From Nonomuraea basaltis (GTDB taxonomy: Bacteria; Actinomycetota; Actinomycetes; Streptosporangiales; Streptosporangiaceae): 42,873 bases of DNA. The DNA is taken from positions 1 through 42,873 of the forward strand of contig NZ_VCJS01000107.1 of NCBI RefSeq assembly GCF_005893125.1, given 5' to 3'. Each line of letters starts with the position of its first letter. Positions within the stretch are counted from its first letter, which is position 1. Below, piece after piece: positions 25,880 through 34,761 of this stretch. The notes below the pieces were generated by a model that had not been told where the DNA came from, ran no database searches, and saw only the letters and a program-made list of their open reading frames with translations. The position numbers and the translations under genes are program-made.

Positions 25880-26078
25880 GTGCGTGTACGTCATTCCGGG
25901 CGAGCATGGCCGGCGTCCCAGGACAGACATGCCGGAAAACGCACAGACCACCGATAAGCCCGACAATGCGTCAACAGTCCCGACGCAGCGTCAGTAGGGT
26001 CGGTCAGAGACACCCGGGCACTGCTTCGGGGGCATCGGTGACGGTTCGCGGCGCAACGCGAGAGGGTGGGGAACCTCG

Positions 26079-26855
26079 ATGGCCGGGGTGAGCTTTGGGT
26101 TGTTGGGTCCGATCAGGGTCTGGAGCGGTGGGGAAGATCTGGAGGTCGGGTCTCCGCAACAGCGGGGAGTGCTGGCCCTGCTGCTCCTGAGCGAGGGGCG
26201 TCAGGTCACGCTCGACGAGATCGTGAGCGCGTTGTGGGGCCGGGAGGCGCCGCGCAGCGCCGTCGTGAGCACTCGCACCTACGTCTCCCGTCTGCGCCGG
26301 GTGCTGACCGTCAGCGGTGCCGCCGGACTGGGCACCGAGGCGGAGATCAGGTCGGCGGGCGGCGGCTACCAGCTGGTCGTGGACCCCGGCGCGGTCGACG
26401 TGACGGTGTTCCGGCAGACCACCGCCGCCGCGCGGGAGGCCCGCGAGCGGGGGGAGGTCGCAGAGGCCTCCCAGCTGCTGCGCGGCGCGCTGGCGCTGTG
26501 GCGCGGACCGGCGTTCGAGGGGCTGAGCGGAGCCTTCTTCACGGCCCGCCGCGCCTGGCTGGAGCAGCTGCGCGCGTCAGCCATGGAGGAGCGCTGGGCG
26601 CTCGACGTCGCGCAGGGCGACTGTGGCGAGGCGATCGCCGAACTCATGCTTGCGACGGCGGCGGAGCCTTATCGCGAGCGGTTGTGGGAGTTGCTGATGT
26701 GGGCCCTCGACCGCGACGGCCGCCGCGTGGAGGCCCTGTCGGCCTATCACCGGATCGCCCGGTTGCTGGACGATGATCTGGGACTGGAGCCCGGTCCTGG
26801 CCTGCGGAGGATGTACGCCCGGATCAGGACGGCGGCCGACGCCTCAGTCGTCTGA
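26079..26855 (+). CDS. Short SARP transcriptional activator
   Basis: The 258-residue protein is the classic short SARP: winged helix at about 5-100 (FGLLGPIRVWSGG, LDEIVSALWG, STRTYVSRLRRVL, GGGYQLVVD) and the activation domain at about 105-250, ending DDLGLEPGPGLRRMYARI. These proteins bind heptamer direct repeats spaced 11 bp that overlap -35 regions and recruit RNA polymerase, usually for antibiotic genes. No biosynthetic genes lie near, so the target is elsewhere or is one of the promoters here. ATG at 26079 follows GTGGGGAA. Confidence 0.88.
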   Translation: MAGVSFGLLGPIRVWSGGEDLEVGSPQQRGVLALLLLSEGRQVTLDEIVSALWGREAPRSAVVSTRTYVSRLRRVLTVSGAAGLGTEAEIRSAGGGYQLVVDPGAVDVTVFRQTTAAAREARERGEVAEASQLLRGALALWRGPAFEGLSGAFFTARRAWLEQLRASAMEERWALDVAQGDCGEAIAELMLATAAEPYRERLWELLMWALDRDGRRVEALSAYHRIARLLDDDLGLEPGPGLRRMYARIRTAADASVV

Positions 26856-26945
26856 GCCACTCCACGGGCCCCACCCGTCCGCCAAGGACACCGCTAGGCA
26901 GGATCAGGACCTCGGTCTGGCGGCGTGATCGCCAACAGACAGCCC

Positions 26946-29711
26946 TTATCGGGACGACCTTTCTTCGAGGGTCTTGAGCATCCGGGCGAGATCGGCCCGA
27001 GAGCTCACCCCGAGTTTGGGGAAGACCCGGTGCAGGTGAGTGCTGACGGTCCGGGGAGAAAGGTACAGCCGTTGTCCGATCTCCCGGTTCGTCAGCCCCT
27101 CGGCGGCCAACTGCGCGATGTTCAGCTCTTGCGGGGTGAGCTTCTCGCGCGCGTCGGGGTCCCGGTTCGGGCTCGACTCCCCCGCGCTGCGCAGCTCCCG
27201 TCGTGCGCGCTCGCCCCATGCGGCCATGCCGAGCGCGTCGAAGGTCTCCCTGGCCGTGCGCAGGTGCGTCCGGGATTCCGCGGCCCGGCGCCGCCGCCGC
27301 AACCATTCGCCGAACGCCAGATGGAGGCGTCCGCGTTCGGCGGGCCACCCGGTCAGGTCCGCCCGCAGCGCGGCCGTGAACAGCTCCTCCGCCTCCCCGT
27401 TCGGGGCGAGCACGGCGCGCGCGTAGCGCAACCCGATGTGCAACGCCGGTGACGGCGTCGATGCGGCCAGCGGCTCGACGTCGCGCAGAATGTCCCGCAT
27501 GGTGTCGATCCGCCCGGCACGCACGGCGGCCTCGGTGAGCTCTGCGAGGCAGTAAGCGTGCAGGGCCAGGTGGTAGGCGGGGTCCGAGGGATCGAGCATC
27601 CGGCTCAGGGCGGCGAACGCGTCGCCGAAGCGCTCCTCGCTCAAGGCCGCGAGCCCGCGCGTGAGCTGGACGGTGGCCAGAACGGGCCGGGCACCGGCGG
27701 GAAGTGCGACGCGTTCGGCCTCATCGGCGAGTGTTCTGGCCAGCCCGTGGTCGCCCCTCAGCGCGGCGATCTCGGCCTGGACGGCCGTGGCCAGCCCGTA
27801 CATGAACGGCTGCCCGGTCTCCTGGGCGAGCTTGGCGGCCTCCGCCGCAACCGGCACGGCCGTGGCCAGGTCGCCGAGCCGGACCCGGCTCCACGCCTGA
27901 ACGGCCAGCGCCCGGGGCAGCAGCCCGAGCCGGCCCTGGGCGCGCAGACCGGGCGCGGCCGCCGCGGAGAAGCGGGCAGCCAGGTCGAACGCCCCGACCT
28001 GCAGGGCCGCGCTGCCCAGGTAGCGATCGATCTCCGGGGCGGCGCCGGCCGTGCCGGCCCGTTTGCGCAGCAGGTCGAGCGCGATGCCGCCCCGCTCGAA
28101 CGGCGCGACGTACGCGGCGACCGCGATCATGCGCGGGTCGTCAGCAGGAACGGGCAGCCGGTCGGCCACGCCCAGCAGCGAGCGGCGCGCGGCCGGACCC
28201 GGTTCGGACCAGAAGCAGCGCATGGCGGCGCCCCACAGGATCCGGGCAGCCGGCTCCACCTCCCCGTCGGCGGCCACCGACGCGGCCAGCTCGGCCAGCT
28301 CTGACACGCGGGAGACGTCCTCGCGCACCCCGTCCTCGAAGCCGCTGAGCAGCCAGGCGGCAGTGGCGCGCCGGCGCGGCGAGAGTTCGAGGGCCTGTGC
28401 GTCGCGCACCAGACGCTCGGCCTTGGCGCGCCTGCCGGATTCGACCGCGAGCTCGGCCGCTCTCAGCAACCTGAGCGCCTTCCGGGCCTGCCCCTCACTC
28501 AGCCGGGCCGCCTGCTCCAGCGCCGCGATCGCGGCGGCGACCCCGCCCCGGTGCCGGGCCCGGTCGGCCGCGCAGTCCAGCTCGGCCGCCACACCCTCGT
28601 CGGCTCCGGCCGTCGCGGCGGCCCGGTGCCAGGCCCGCCGGTCCGGCTGTTCGTGCAGCGTCTCTGCGAGAGCCAGGTGGGCCTGCCGACGCTCGGCGAG
28701 CGTCGAAGCCGCCGCGATGGCCGACCGCATCACGGGGTGTCGGAACGTCACCGTGCCGATGGCGAGCTCGATCAACCGGACCTCGGCGGCCGGTGCGAGG
28801 ATTTCCGGCTCGGCCGTCGATCCCAGGATCAGGCCCGTGGCCGCGAGCGTTTCGGAGACCGAATCGCTCTGGTTGAGCGCCGCGACCAGCAGGGCGGTGC
28901 GGGCCGGAGTCGGCAGGGCCGCTACCCGGGCCGTGAACGCGCGCTCAAGACGCTCGCTCAGCGGCAGCACCGGACCCAGCCCGCCCAGGCGATCGCTCAG
29001 CGACAGCACCGGGCCTGGGCCGCCGTGGTGTCCCATGGCCGCCGACAGCTCGGTCAGCGCCAACGGGTTCCCGGCGGACTCCTCCAGCAGCCGCACCCGG
29101 ACCGCTGGGGTGAGGCCGGGGGCGATCGAGTCCAGGAGCTCAGCGGCGGCCTCGTCGGAGAGCCGGTCAACGGGCATCGGGGACAGGCCGGCGTCCTGCA
29201 CGTGCGAGCGATCGCCATCCCGGAGCGTCGCGACCATGGCGATGGGCTCGGACTCGATCCGGCGCGCCACGAAGGCGAGGACGTCGGCGCTGGCGCGATC
29301 GAGCCAGTGCACGTCCTCGGCGACGACCAGCAACGGCCGGACGGCGGCCGCCTCGGCCAGCAGGGTCAGCGTGGCCAGGCCGACGAGGTAGACGCTGGGT
29401 TCGGCCGCTTCGGCGAGGCCCAACGCGCTGCGCAGGGTGTCACGCTGCGGGGCCGGCAGCGCGTCCACGCCTGCCCGGACCGGGTACAGCAGTTGGTGCA
29501 ACCCGGCGTAAACGAGGTTCTGCTCGGCCTCCACGCCGGTCGTCGTCAGCACGCGCAGGCCCGCGGCCGACGCCGCGGAGACGGCCTCCGCCACGAGCGC
29601 CGACTTCCCGATGCCGGCCTCCCCCCGAATGAGAACGCCGCTGCGGTCTCCGGGGTCGTCGACGAGCTCGGCCAGGGCCTTCAGCTCGGCTTCCCGTCCG
29701 AAAAGCGGCAT
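26946..29711 (-). CDS. LAL-type LuxR regulator 1
   Basis: The 921-residue MalT/LAL-type regulator has an N-terminal AAA/STAND ATPase (RGEAGIGKSALV near 28-40 as Walker A, LLVVAEDVHWLD near 125 as Walker B, then LTELSAAMG), a long middle of helical repeats, and a C-terminal LuxR helix-turn-helix (LTPQELNIAQLAAEGLTNRE then SPRTVSTHLHRVFPKLGV, about 858-910). LALs activate carbohydrate-use or secondary-metabolism operons on ligand and ATP binding. ATG at 29711 follows GGAG. It has exactly the same length as LAL 2 at 34762-37527, and both HTH segments share the VFPKLG ending, so they are paralogues. It converges with the short SARP gene. Confidence 0.87.
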   Translation of the reverse strand: MPLFGREAELKALAELVDDPGDRSGVLIRGEAGIGKSALVAEAVSAASAAGLRVLTTTGVEAEQNLVYAGLHQLLYPVRAGVDALPAPQRDTLRSALGLAEAAEPSVYLVGLATLTLLAEAAAVRPLLVVAEDVHWLDRASADVLAFVARRIESEPIAMVATLRDGDRSHVQDAGLSPMPVDRLSDEAAAELLDSIAPGLTPAVRVRLLEESAGNPLALTELSAAMGHHGGPGPVLSLSDRLGGLGPVLPLSERLERAFTARVAALPTPARTALLVAALNQSDSVSETLAATGLILGSTAEPEILAPAAEVRLIELAIGTVTFRHPVMRSAIAAASTLAERRQAHLALAETLHEQPDRRAWHRAAATAGADEGVAAELDCAADRARHRGGVAAAIAALEQAARLSEGQARKALRLLRAAELAVESGRRAKAERLVRDAQALELSPRRRATAAWLLSGFEDGVREDVSRVSELAELAASVAADGEVEPAARILWGAAMRCFWSEPGPAARRSLLGVADRLPVPADDPRMIAVAAYVAPFERGGIALDLLRKRAGTAGAAPEIDRYLGSAALQVGAFDLAARFSAAAAPGLRAQGRLGLLPRALAVQAWSRVRLGDLATAVPVAAEAAKLAQETGQPFMYGLATAVQAEIAALRGDHGLARTLADEAERVALPAGARPVLATVQLTRGLAALSEERFGDAFAALSRMLDPSDPAYHLALHAYCLAELTEAAVRAGRIDTMRDILRDVEPLAASTPSPALHIGLRYARAVLAPNGEAEELFTAALRADLTGWPAERGRLHLAFGEWLRRRRRAAESRTHLRTARETFDALGMAAWGERARRELRSAGESSPNRDPDAREKLTPQELNIAQLAAEGLTNREIGQRLYLSPRTVSTHLHRVFPKLGVSSRADLARMLKTLEERSSR

Positions 29712-29959
29712 GGTGCGGCACTCCTACCTCGGTGTCCTTGGCTGTCTCCCCCAGCCGCGCGCGATTCCAGCCGCGACCCTACCGAAAGTGCCCCGGATAC
29801 GACGTTTCACCAGCGTGTGCGGGACTCATATCAGGGCTCGTCAATGCGATCGTGCGACGCCGTCGGGCAAGCGGACGTATACGTTGGAGATAGACGCCTG
29901 CCTCGGACGCCAACCGTTCGTCAACGAAACCTCCTCCCGCTGGTCCTACGCTCCCCGGC

Positions 29960-30595
29960 ATGTCGACCAACACTGAGGCCGTGGCCCTCACTGAGACCCG
30001 CCTCATTCACGCATTCCACCGGCGCGCCACGACGTTGTTGTCCGAGGCCGCCCTCCGGCCTTCCGTCCCTCTCTCGGCCCTGGCCGAGCTGCGCGATTTC
30101 CTCGTCAAGAACCTGCGCCACCATCACGAGACCGAGGACCACCAGCTGTGGCCGATGATCGCGGCGGTGGCGCCGGAGGTGGCGGCACAGCTGGCCGTCC
30201 TGAGTCAGGAGCACGACCAGCTCGACGCCGCACTCGACGGCCTCGAGGCCGCGCCGAGCCGCGAGGACGGTGACCGCCCGGGGCTGCAGCGGGCAGCCGA
30301 AGCGGTCCGGGCCCTGGTTCACCGGCATCTCCAGCATGAAGAGCCGCTGCTGCTCCCGGCGTTGCGCGAGCACATCTCGCCGGACGAGTGGACCGCGTTC
30401 TCTCGCGAGGTTGTCGAGAGTTCGCCGACCGAGGCGGCACACCTGATCGTGGGCTTCCTCGACCAGGTCGGCACGCCGGAGGAGGTCGAGCTCGTCCTGT
30501 CCGGCCTGCCGGAGCCCGCGCAGCAGTTCGTGCCCGCGATGCGCGCCCAGGCGCACGCCGCGCTCGCGGTCCTGTCCGGCGGCACGGAAGGCTGA
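29960..30595 (+). CDS. Hemerythrin-like HHE domain protein
   Basis: The 211-residue protein has the four-helix hemerythrin cation-binding pattern: H17/H20 in HAFHRR, HHHETEDHQLWP (54-64), QEHDQLD (H85) and HRHLQHEEPLLLPAL (121-135). These ligands bind a di-iron site that senses or carries oxygen or nitric oxide. The domain ends near residue 150 and the rest is a helical tail. ATG at 29960 lacks a ribosome site, but a TACGCT box lies 8 nt upstream, so a leaderless mRNA is likely. The next gene starts 6 bp after the stop and is probably co-transcribed. Confidence 0.8.
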   Translation: MSTNTEAVALTETRLIHAFHRRATTLLSEAALRPSVPLSALAELRDFLVKNLRHHHETEDHQLWPMIAAVAPEVAAQLAVLSQEHDQLDAALDGLEAAPSREDGDRPGLQRAAEAVRALVHRHLQHEEPLLLPALREHISPDEWTAFSREVVESSPTEAAHLIVGFLDQVGTPEEVELVLSGLPEPAQQFVPAMRAQAHAALAVLSGGTEG

Positions 30596-30601
30596 GCGCA
30601 C

Positions 30602-31453
30602 GTGACACTCGGACTCGCTGTGCCCTTCGTCGATCCTGCCGCGCTGGTCTCGTGGGCGCGGCGCGCGGACGCCGGTCCGTACGCCAGGATCGGCGTGCCG
30701 GACCGGATCGTGTACGACAATCCCGAGACCATGGTCATGCTGGGCGCGATGACGGCGGTGACCGAGCGGATCCGGGTGCAGTCGGAGGTAGTGCTCGCGC
30801 CCCTGCGCGATCCGGTGCTGCTGGCCAAGCAGAGCGCGACACTCGACCGGTTGTCCGGTGGCCGGTTCACCCTGGGTCTCGGGGTCGGCGCGCGGGAGGA
30901 CGACTTCCAGGCCGTGAGCGCCGATCACGCCTCTCGAGGGCGGCGGATGGACGAGCAGCTGGCGACCATGCGCCGGGTCTGGGCCGGCGAACCGGTCGCC
31001 CCGAGCCTCGGACCAGTCGGTCCGTCCCCGGTGAAGGCGGGCGGTCCCGAGCTCCTCTTCGGCGGCTTCGCGCCGCCGGCGCTGGCCCGGGTCGCTCGCT
31101 GGGGCGCCGGTTACATATGCCCGGCTCCGCCGGGATACGCGGGGGCGTTGTTCGAGCTCGTCAGACGGCAGTGGAAGGACGCGGGCCGGCCGGGTGAGCC
31201 GCTGCTCGTCGCCCAGATCAACGTCGCGCTGGGCCCTGAGTCCACCGTGGCGGAGGCGCGGGCGTCACTGCTGCGCTATTACGCGTTCGCACCGGAGCTC
31301 GCCGCGCAGTCCCTGCAGGAGATGGCGACGACCGCCACGGAGATCCGGGAAACCGTCGCCGCCCATCGGGACATCGGAGCGCACGAGGTGATGCTCAGCT
31401 GCTGGTCCGACGACATCGAGCAGATCGACCGGCTGGCGGACCTACTGGCGTGA
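30602..31453 (+). CDS. LLM-class flavin-dependent oxidoreductase
   Basis: The 283-residue protein fits the luciferase-like monooxygenase TIM barrel: MTLGLAVPFVDP, then VQSEVVLAPLRDPVLLAKQS and LDRLSGGRFTLGLGVGARED, the family's flavin/F420-binding stretch, and ELLFGGFAPPALARVARWG. It probably oxidises a small molecule with FMN or F420; the substrate is unknown. GTG at 30602 sits 6 bp after the hemerythrin-like gene, so the two form an operon in which the di-iron protein might sense or supply oxygen. At 283 residues it is at the short end for the family. Confidence 0.85.
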   Translation: MTLGLAVPFVDPAALVSWARRADAGPYARIGVPDRIVYDNPETMVMLGAMTAVTERIRVQSEVVLAPLRDPVLLAKQSATLDRLSGGRFTLGLGVGAREDDFQAVSADHASRGRRMDEQLATMRRVWAGEPVAPSLGPVGPSPVKAGGPELLFGGFAPPALARVARWGAGYICPAPPGYAGALFELVRRQWKDAGRPGEPLLVAQINVALGPESTVAEARASLLRYYAFAPELAAQSLQEMATTATEIRETVAAHRDIGAHEVMLSCWSDDIEQIDRLADLLA

Positions 31454-31531
31454 CCTTCTCAGTCAGGGGGCGGCTGCTCCTGTTCGCCGCTCGCCGATGA
31501 GCGCCCCGCTTGATGCGCACTCCAGTTAGCA

Positions 31532-31547
31532 TGGACTGGCAGGTCCA
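31532..31547. promoter_or_regulatory. TetR operator site 1 (TGGAC-N6-GTCCA)
   Basis: TGGACTGGCAGGTCCA has perfect 5-bp arms. It begins on the last base of a TAGCAT -10-like box (31527-31532) and lies 14 bp before the TetR start, so a bound repressor would block its own promoter. A second site of the same form lies upstream of the aldo-keto reductase gene. Confidence 0.65.
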
Positions 31548-31561
31548 GTCTGGAGGTGGGA

Positions 31562-32167
31562 ATGCGCTCGCTGACCCGCAAGGGGGCCGCGACACGGCAG
31601 CGCATTCTTGAGGGCGCGGCGACGCACATCCGCGAGCACGGCGTGGCCGACATGACGCTCGACGACGTGCTGGCCAGGACGGCGACGAGCAAGAGCCAGC
31701 TCTTCCACTACTTCCCGGACGGACGGGAGGAGCTGCTGCTGGCCGTGGCCCGCTTCGAGGCCGACCGGGTGCTGGAGGACCAGCGGCCCCAGCTGGATGA
31801 CCTCACCTCTTGGCCCGCCTGGCAATCGTGGCGCGACAAGGTCGTCGACCGTTACCGGCGGCAGGGCCGCCTATGCCCGCTCAACTCCGTCACGTCACAG
31901 TTGGGCAGCCGCACGCCCGGCGCCCAGGCCGTGATCACCGAGCTGATGCACCGCTGGCAGGCCGAGATCGCCACCGGCGTGCGGCACATGCAGGACACCG
32001 GTGAGATCGACCCGGGCCTGGACCCCGACCGGGCGGCGGCCGCCCTGCTCGCCGGCATCCAGGGCGGCGTACTGATCCAGATGTCCACAGGCCAGACCGA
32101 CCATCTGGAAGCCGCCCTCGACATGGGTATCGCCCATCTGCGCGCCAGCAAGCTTGTGTCACCTTGA
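31562..32167 (+). CDS. TetR-family repressor (YxaF/LmrA-like)
   Basis: The 201-residue protein has a helix-turn-helix domain at about 5-55 (TRQRILEGAATHIREHGVAD, then TSKSQLFHYFPDGREELL), where the SKSQLFHYF turn is typical of the YxaF/LmrA subgroup, and a helical C-terminal ligand-binding domain. ATG at 31562 is preferred to the GTG two codons earlier because GGAGG stands 5-6 nt before it. The twin operator upstream of its own gene and of the aldo-keto reductase gene predicts that it represses both and is released by a small-molecule inducer. Confidence 0.85.
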   Translation: MRSLTRKGAATRQRILEGAATHIREHGVADMTLDDVLARTATSKSQLFHYFPDGREELLLAVARFEADRVLEDQRPQLDDLTSWPAWQSWRDKVVDRYRRQGRLCPLNSVTSQLGSRTPGAQAVITELMHRWQAEIATGVRHMQDTGEIDPGLDPDRAAAALLAGIQGGVLIQMSTGQTDHLEAALDMGIAHLRASKLVSP

Positions 32168-32220
32168 CGGAGAGCTCACCCTCCGGGAGCGGCGCACACC
32201 CAGCTTCCTAAGGTCATTTT

Positions 32221-32236
32221 TGGACTTGACAGTCCA
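32221..32236. promoter_or_regulatory. TetR operator site 2 (TGGAC-N6-GTCCA)
   Basis: TGGACTTGACAGTCCA has the same arms and 6-bp spacing as site 1. Its centre is a consensus TTGACA -35 box (32226-32231), with CAAGCT as a weak -10 after 17 bp, upstream of the aldo-keto reductase. Repressor binding would cover the -35 element. Confidence 0.65.
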
Positions 32237-32309
32237 TTTTTGGATGCGCAAGCTGACGAGTGTTCGTCTCAACCTCCTCGAATCTGCTTGCGAACGGAGT
32301 GACACCCTC

Positions 32310-33419
32310 ATGTCCCTGGACCACTACTACCTGCTCGGACGTTCCGGGCTGCGCGTCAGCCGGCTGGCACTGGGCACGATGAATTTCGGCACCGGCGGTT
32401 TCCATGCCGCGTACGGCAAGACCGAGGAGGAGGCCCGCCCGATCTTCCGCCGCTATCTCGAAGCGGGCGGGAACTTCATCGACACCGCGGATTTCTACAC
32501 CGCCGGCGAGAGCGAGACCATCCTCGGCAACCTCATCGCGGAAGCCAAGGTGCGCGACAGGGTGGTGCTCACCACCAAGTTCACCAACAGCGTCGCCCCC
32601 GGAGATCCGAACGCGGGGGGCAACGGCCGCAAGCACATGATCAGAGCGGTCGAGGCGTCACTGCGCCGCCTGCGCACCGACTACATCGACCTGTTCCTGC
32701 TGCACACCTGGGACCGGATCACTCCCGTCGAGGAGGTCATGCGGACCTTCGACGACCTCACCAGGGCCGGAAAGATCCGCTACGCGGGCCTGTCCGACGT
32801 GCCCAGCTGGTACGCGGCGCGGGCCCAGACCCTCGCCGAGGCCCACTCCCTCGTACCGGTGGTCAGCCTGCAACTGCCCTACTCCCTCATCGACCGGGCC
32901 ATCGAACTGGAGCATGTCGCCATGGGGCAGAGCCTGGGGCTCGGCATCACCGCATGGAGCCCGCTCGGCGGCGGCTTCCTCACCGGCAAGTACCGGAGTG
33001 CCGACCAGGGCTTGGCCGGAGACGGCCGGCTCAGCGGCGCAGGCTCCTCCGGGCGCTCGTGGACGGAGCGGGACTGGCGGCTGCTGGCGGCGGTCGAGAG
33101 CGTCGCCGACAAGCTCGGCGTGACGATGGCCCAGGTCGCGCTCAACTGGGTCGCCACCCAGCCCGGTGTCGCCTCGGCGATCGTCGGGGCGAGCAGCGCC
33201 GACCAGCTCGACGCCAACATGGCGGCCCTCGACTTCGAGCTGCCTGCCGAGCTGCGCGCCGAGCTCGACGAGGCGAGTTCCGTGCCGCCCCTGTCGGTCT
33301 ACCAGATGTTCACGCCGGACTATCAGAGCTGGCTGGTCAGTCCTGGCGTCAAGGTCGGGGCCAAGCCGGCCGGGTACGCCCCCGCCGTACGGAACTGGGC
33401 ACCCGAACGCAGCGCTTGA
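32310..33419 (+). CDS. Aldo-keto reductase
   Basis: The 369-residue protein is an NADPH-dependent aldo-keto reductase with the full tetrad: D58 and Y63 (FIDTADFYTAG), K90 (LTTKFT) and H132 (LFLLHTWD). SDVPSWYAARA and ITAWSPLGGGFLTGKY mark the barrel strands, and IVGASSADQLDANMAAL is the NADP-binding end. It reduces aldehydes or ketones; the substrate is unknown. ATG at 32310 (MSLDHYYLLGRSGLRVS) matches the family start, while the open frame upstream crosses the promoter. Its control by the adjacent TetR is read from the shared operators. Confidence 0.88.
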   Translation: MSLDHYYLLGRSGLRVSRLALGTMNFGTGGFHAAYGKTEEEARPIFRRYLEAGGNFIDTADFYTAGESETILGNLIAEAKVRDRVVLTTKFTNSVAPGDPNAGGNGRKHMIRAVEASLRRLRTDYIDLFLLHTWDRITPVEEVMRTFDDLTRAGKIRYAGLSDVPSWYAARAQTLAEAHSLVPVVSLQLPYSLIDRAIELEHVAMGQSLGLGITAWSPLGGGFLTGKYRSADQGLAGDGRLSGAGSSGRSWTERDWRLLAAVESVADKLGVTMAQVALNWVATQPGVASAIVGASSADQLDANMAALDFELPAELRAELDEASSVPPLSVYQMFTPDYQSWLVSPGVKVGAKPAGYAPAVRNWAPERSA

Positions 33420-33531
33420 CGGACTTCGCATGTTGTGGGTGCGGCGGCCTTGCCGCGCCGGCGCGTGCCTGGCCACGGCGTATACGCGTCGTCAACGTTT
33501 CGCATGCAGGCGGCGCCTATGGTCGTACGCC

Positions 33532-34443
33532 ATGTCGAGTCACCCGATATCCCTCGAACCGCCGGAGACACCGGCACTTCCGGATGACCACACCCCCGTG
33601 ACACGGGAGGATGGTGGCGGTGTCCTGGAACTGCTCGAACGCATCGGATCCGTCGTCGTGCCGATCGCGGTGGCGCTCTACGCGGTCCTCTACATAGGCA
33701 TCGAGCAGATGTACGCCGTCTTCGGCGTCAACCCGCAGCAGGTGGGCGTCGATCAGGCGGTTCTGCTCGGCCGTATGACGAGCACTCTGGTCCTGCTCCT
33801 GCTGGTCGCCGTCCCACTGCTCGGCGTCGTCGTCGGCCTGGGCTGGCTGGCCGACAGGATGACCCGGGGCGCGGCGGGCAGGCTCGTCCGGAGGACCAGG
33901 GAGCGGCCGTGGATCGCCGCAGCGCTGGCGGCACTGTGGTGCGGGGCTACGTACTGGGGCCTCTTCAACCTCTTCGGCGATTTGGACCTGTTCATCATGG
34001 TCGTCATCGCAGTGGGGCTCGGCGTGCTGGCCTTCCTGATCCCGTTCCGGCTGTTGCGTCGCAAGCCGGTCGGGCGCGCAGGGACGAAGGTGCTCGTCGG
34101 CGGCCTGACCGGAGTCGGCCTGGGCTTCCTGCTCATCCTGGGGCTCGTCGAGGGCGCGATCGACGTCCAGGAGAGCGGCCAGTCCAACGAACTGCTGAAC
34201 GCCGTGGGCTTCCAGGATCAGTGGGCGGTGATCAAGAGCGCCGAGGACGACAAGCCGCTCTACGACGGCCGCTGGATGATGCTGCTGGGCGAGAGCGACG
34301 GCACGTACGTCCTGTACGACTGCGACAAGCTGGAGACCCTCCGAAGGCCGATGGAGACCACCAACCTCGGTCAGATCGAGCTCGATCCCGAGCGTGAGGC
34401 GGGCTTCGCCTGCGGCGGACTGGCGCAGCAGAACACCCCATGA
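33532..34443 (+). CDS. Membrane protein of unknown function
   Basis: The 303-residue protein has a polar N-terminus (1-35), then about five hydrophobic helices (about 37-58, 83-105, 120-140, 143-165, 185-205) and a soluble C-terminal domain of about 100 residues (DVQESGQSNELLNAVGFQDQ to the end) that would face one side of the membrane. No family signature is recognised. The ATG at 33532 follows a TATGGT box by 7 nt with no ribosome site, so the mRNA may be leaderless. Confidence 0.65.
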   Translation: MSSHPISLEPPETPALPDDHTPVTREDGGGVLELLERIGSVVVPIAVALYAVLYIGIEQMYAVFGVNPQQVGVDQAVLLGRMTSTLVLLLLVAVPLLGVVVGLGWLADRMTRGAAGRLVRRTRERPWIAAALAALWCGATYWGLFNLFGDLDLFIMVVIAVGLGVLAFLIPFRLLRRKPVGRAGTKVLVGGLTGVGLGFLLILGLVEGAIDVQESGQSNELLNAVGFQDQWAVIKSAEDDKPLYDGRWMMLLGESDGTYVLYDCDKLETLRRPMETTNLGQIELDPEREAGFACGGLAQQNTP

Positions 34444-34603
34444 CAGGCATCCAAGGGAGAGCCGAACCCTCAACATGGTCCGGTCATCGCACCGTACGCA
34501 AGGGAGACACATGAACACCGCCGTCACGACCGCCTGTCGCGGGCCCTGCACGCCCACCACCGCGCAGGGTCAGCGCGCCCGCGGGGTGCCGATCGCGTGC
34601 TCC

Positions 34604-34740
34604 GTAGACGGCGGCCATGAGGTCTTCGCGGGAGGCGAAGCGGCGGTAGACGGTGCGGCGGTCCACCCCTGCCGCAGCGGCGATGGTCGCCGAGGGGTCG
34701 TCGGCGCTTCGCGGCCAAGAGCTCTGGCCTGATCGGCCAT
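34604..34740 (-). pseudogene. TetR-family repressor, N-terminal remnant
   Basis: A minus-strand ATG at 34740 gives MADQARALGRE. After an apparent deletion and frameshift another frame reads DDPSATIAAAAGVDRRTVYR and RFASREDLMAAVY, the typical helix-turn-helix of TetR repressors. Sequence beyond 34604 no longer matches. It lies divergent to the LAL gene at 34762, where an intact repressor might once have stood. On the plus strand, ATG at 34511 after AAGGGAG opens a frame (MNTAVTTA) that runs into this debris; it may be the start of another cut gene. Confidence 0.6.
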
Positions 34741-34761
34741 ACCTGAAGGAGTGAGGGAAGC

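Noticed and set aside
29875..29884. ACGTATACGT palindrome as an operator between LAL 1 and the hemerythrin-like gene
   Set aside because: A 10-bp palindrome is short enough to occur by chance, and there is no second copy to support it.
28551..30158. Plus-strand frame of 535 codons
   Set aside because: It is antisense to LAL 1 and then out of frame through the hemerythrin-like gene, with Gln/Arg/Gly-rich sequence typical of a shadow frame.
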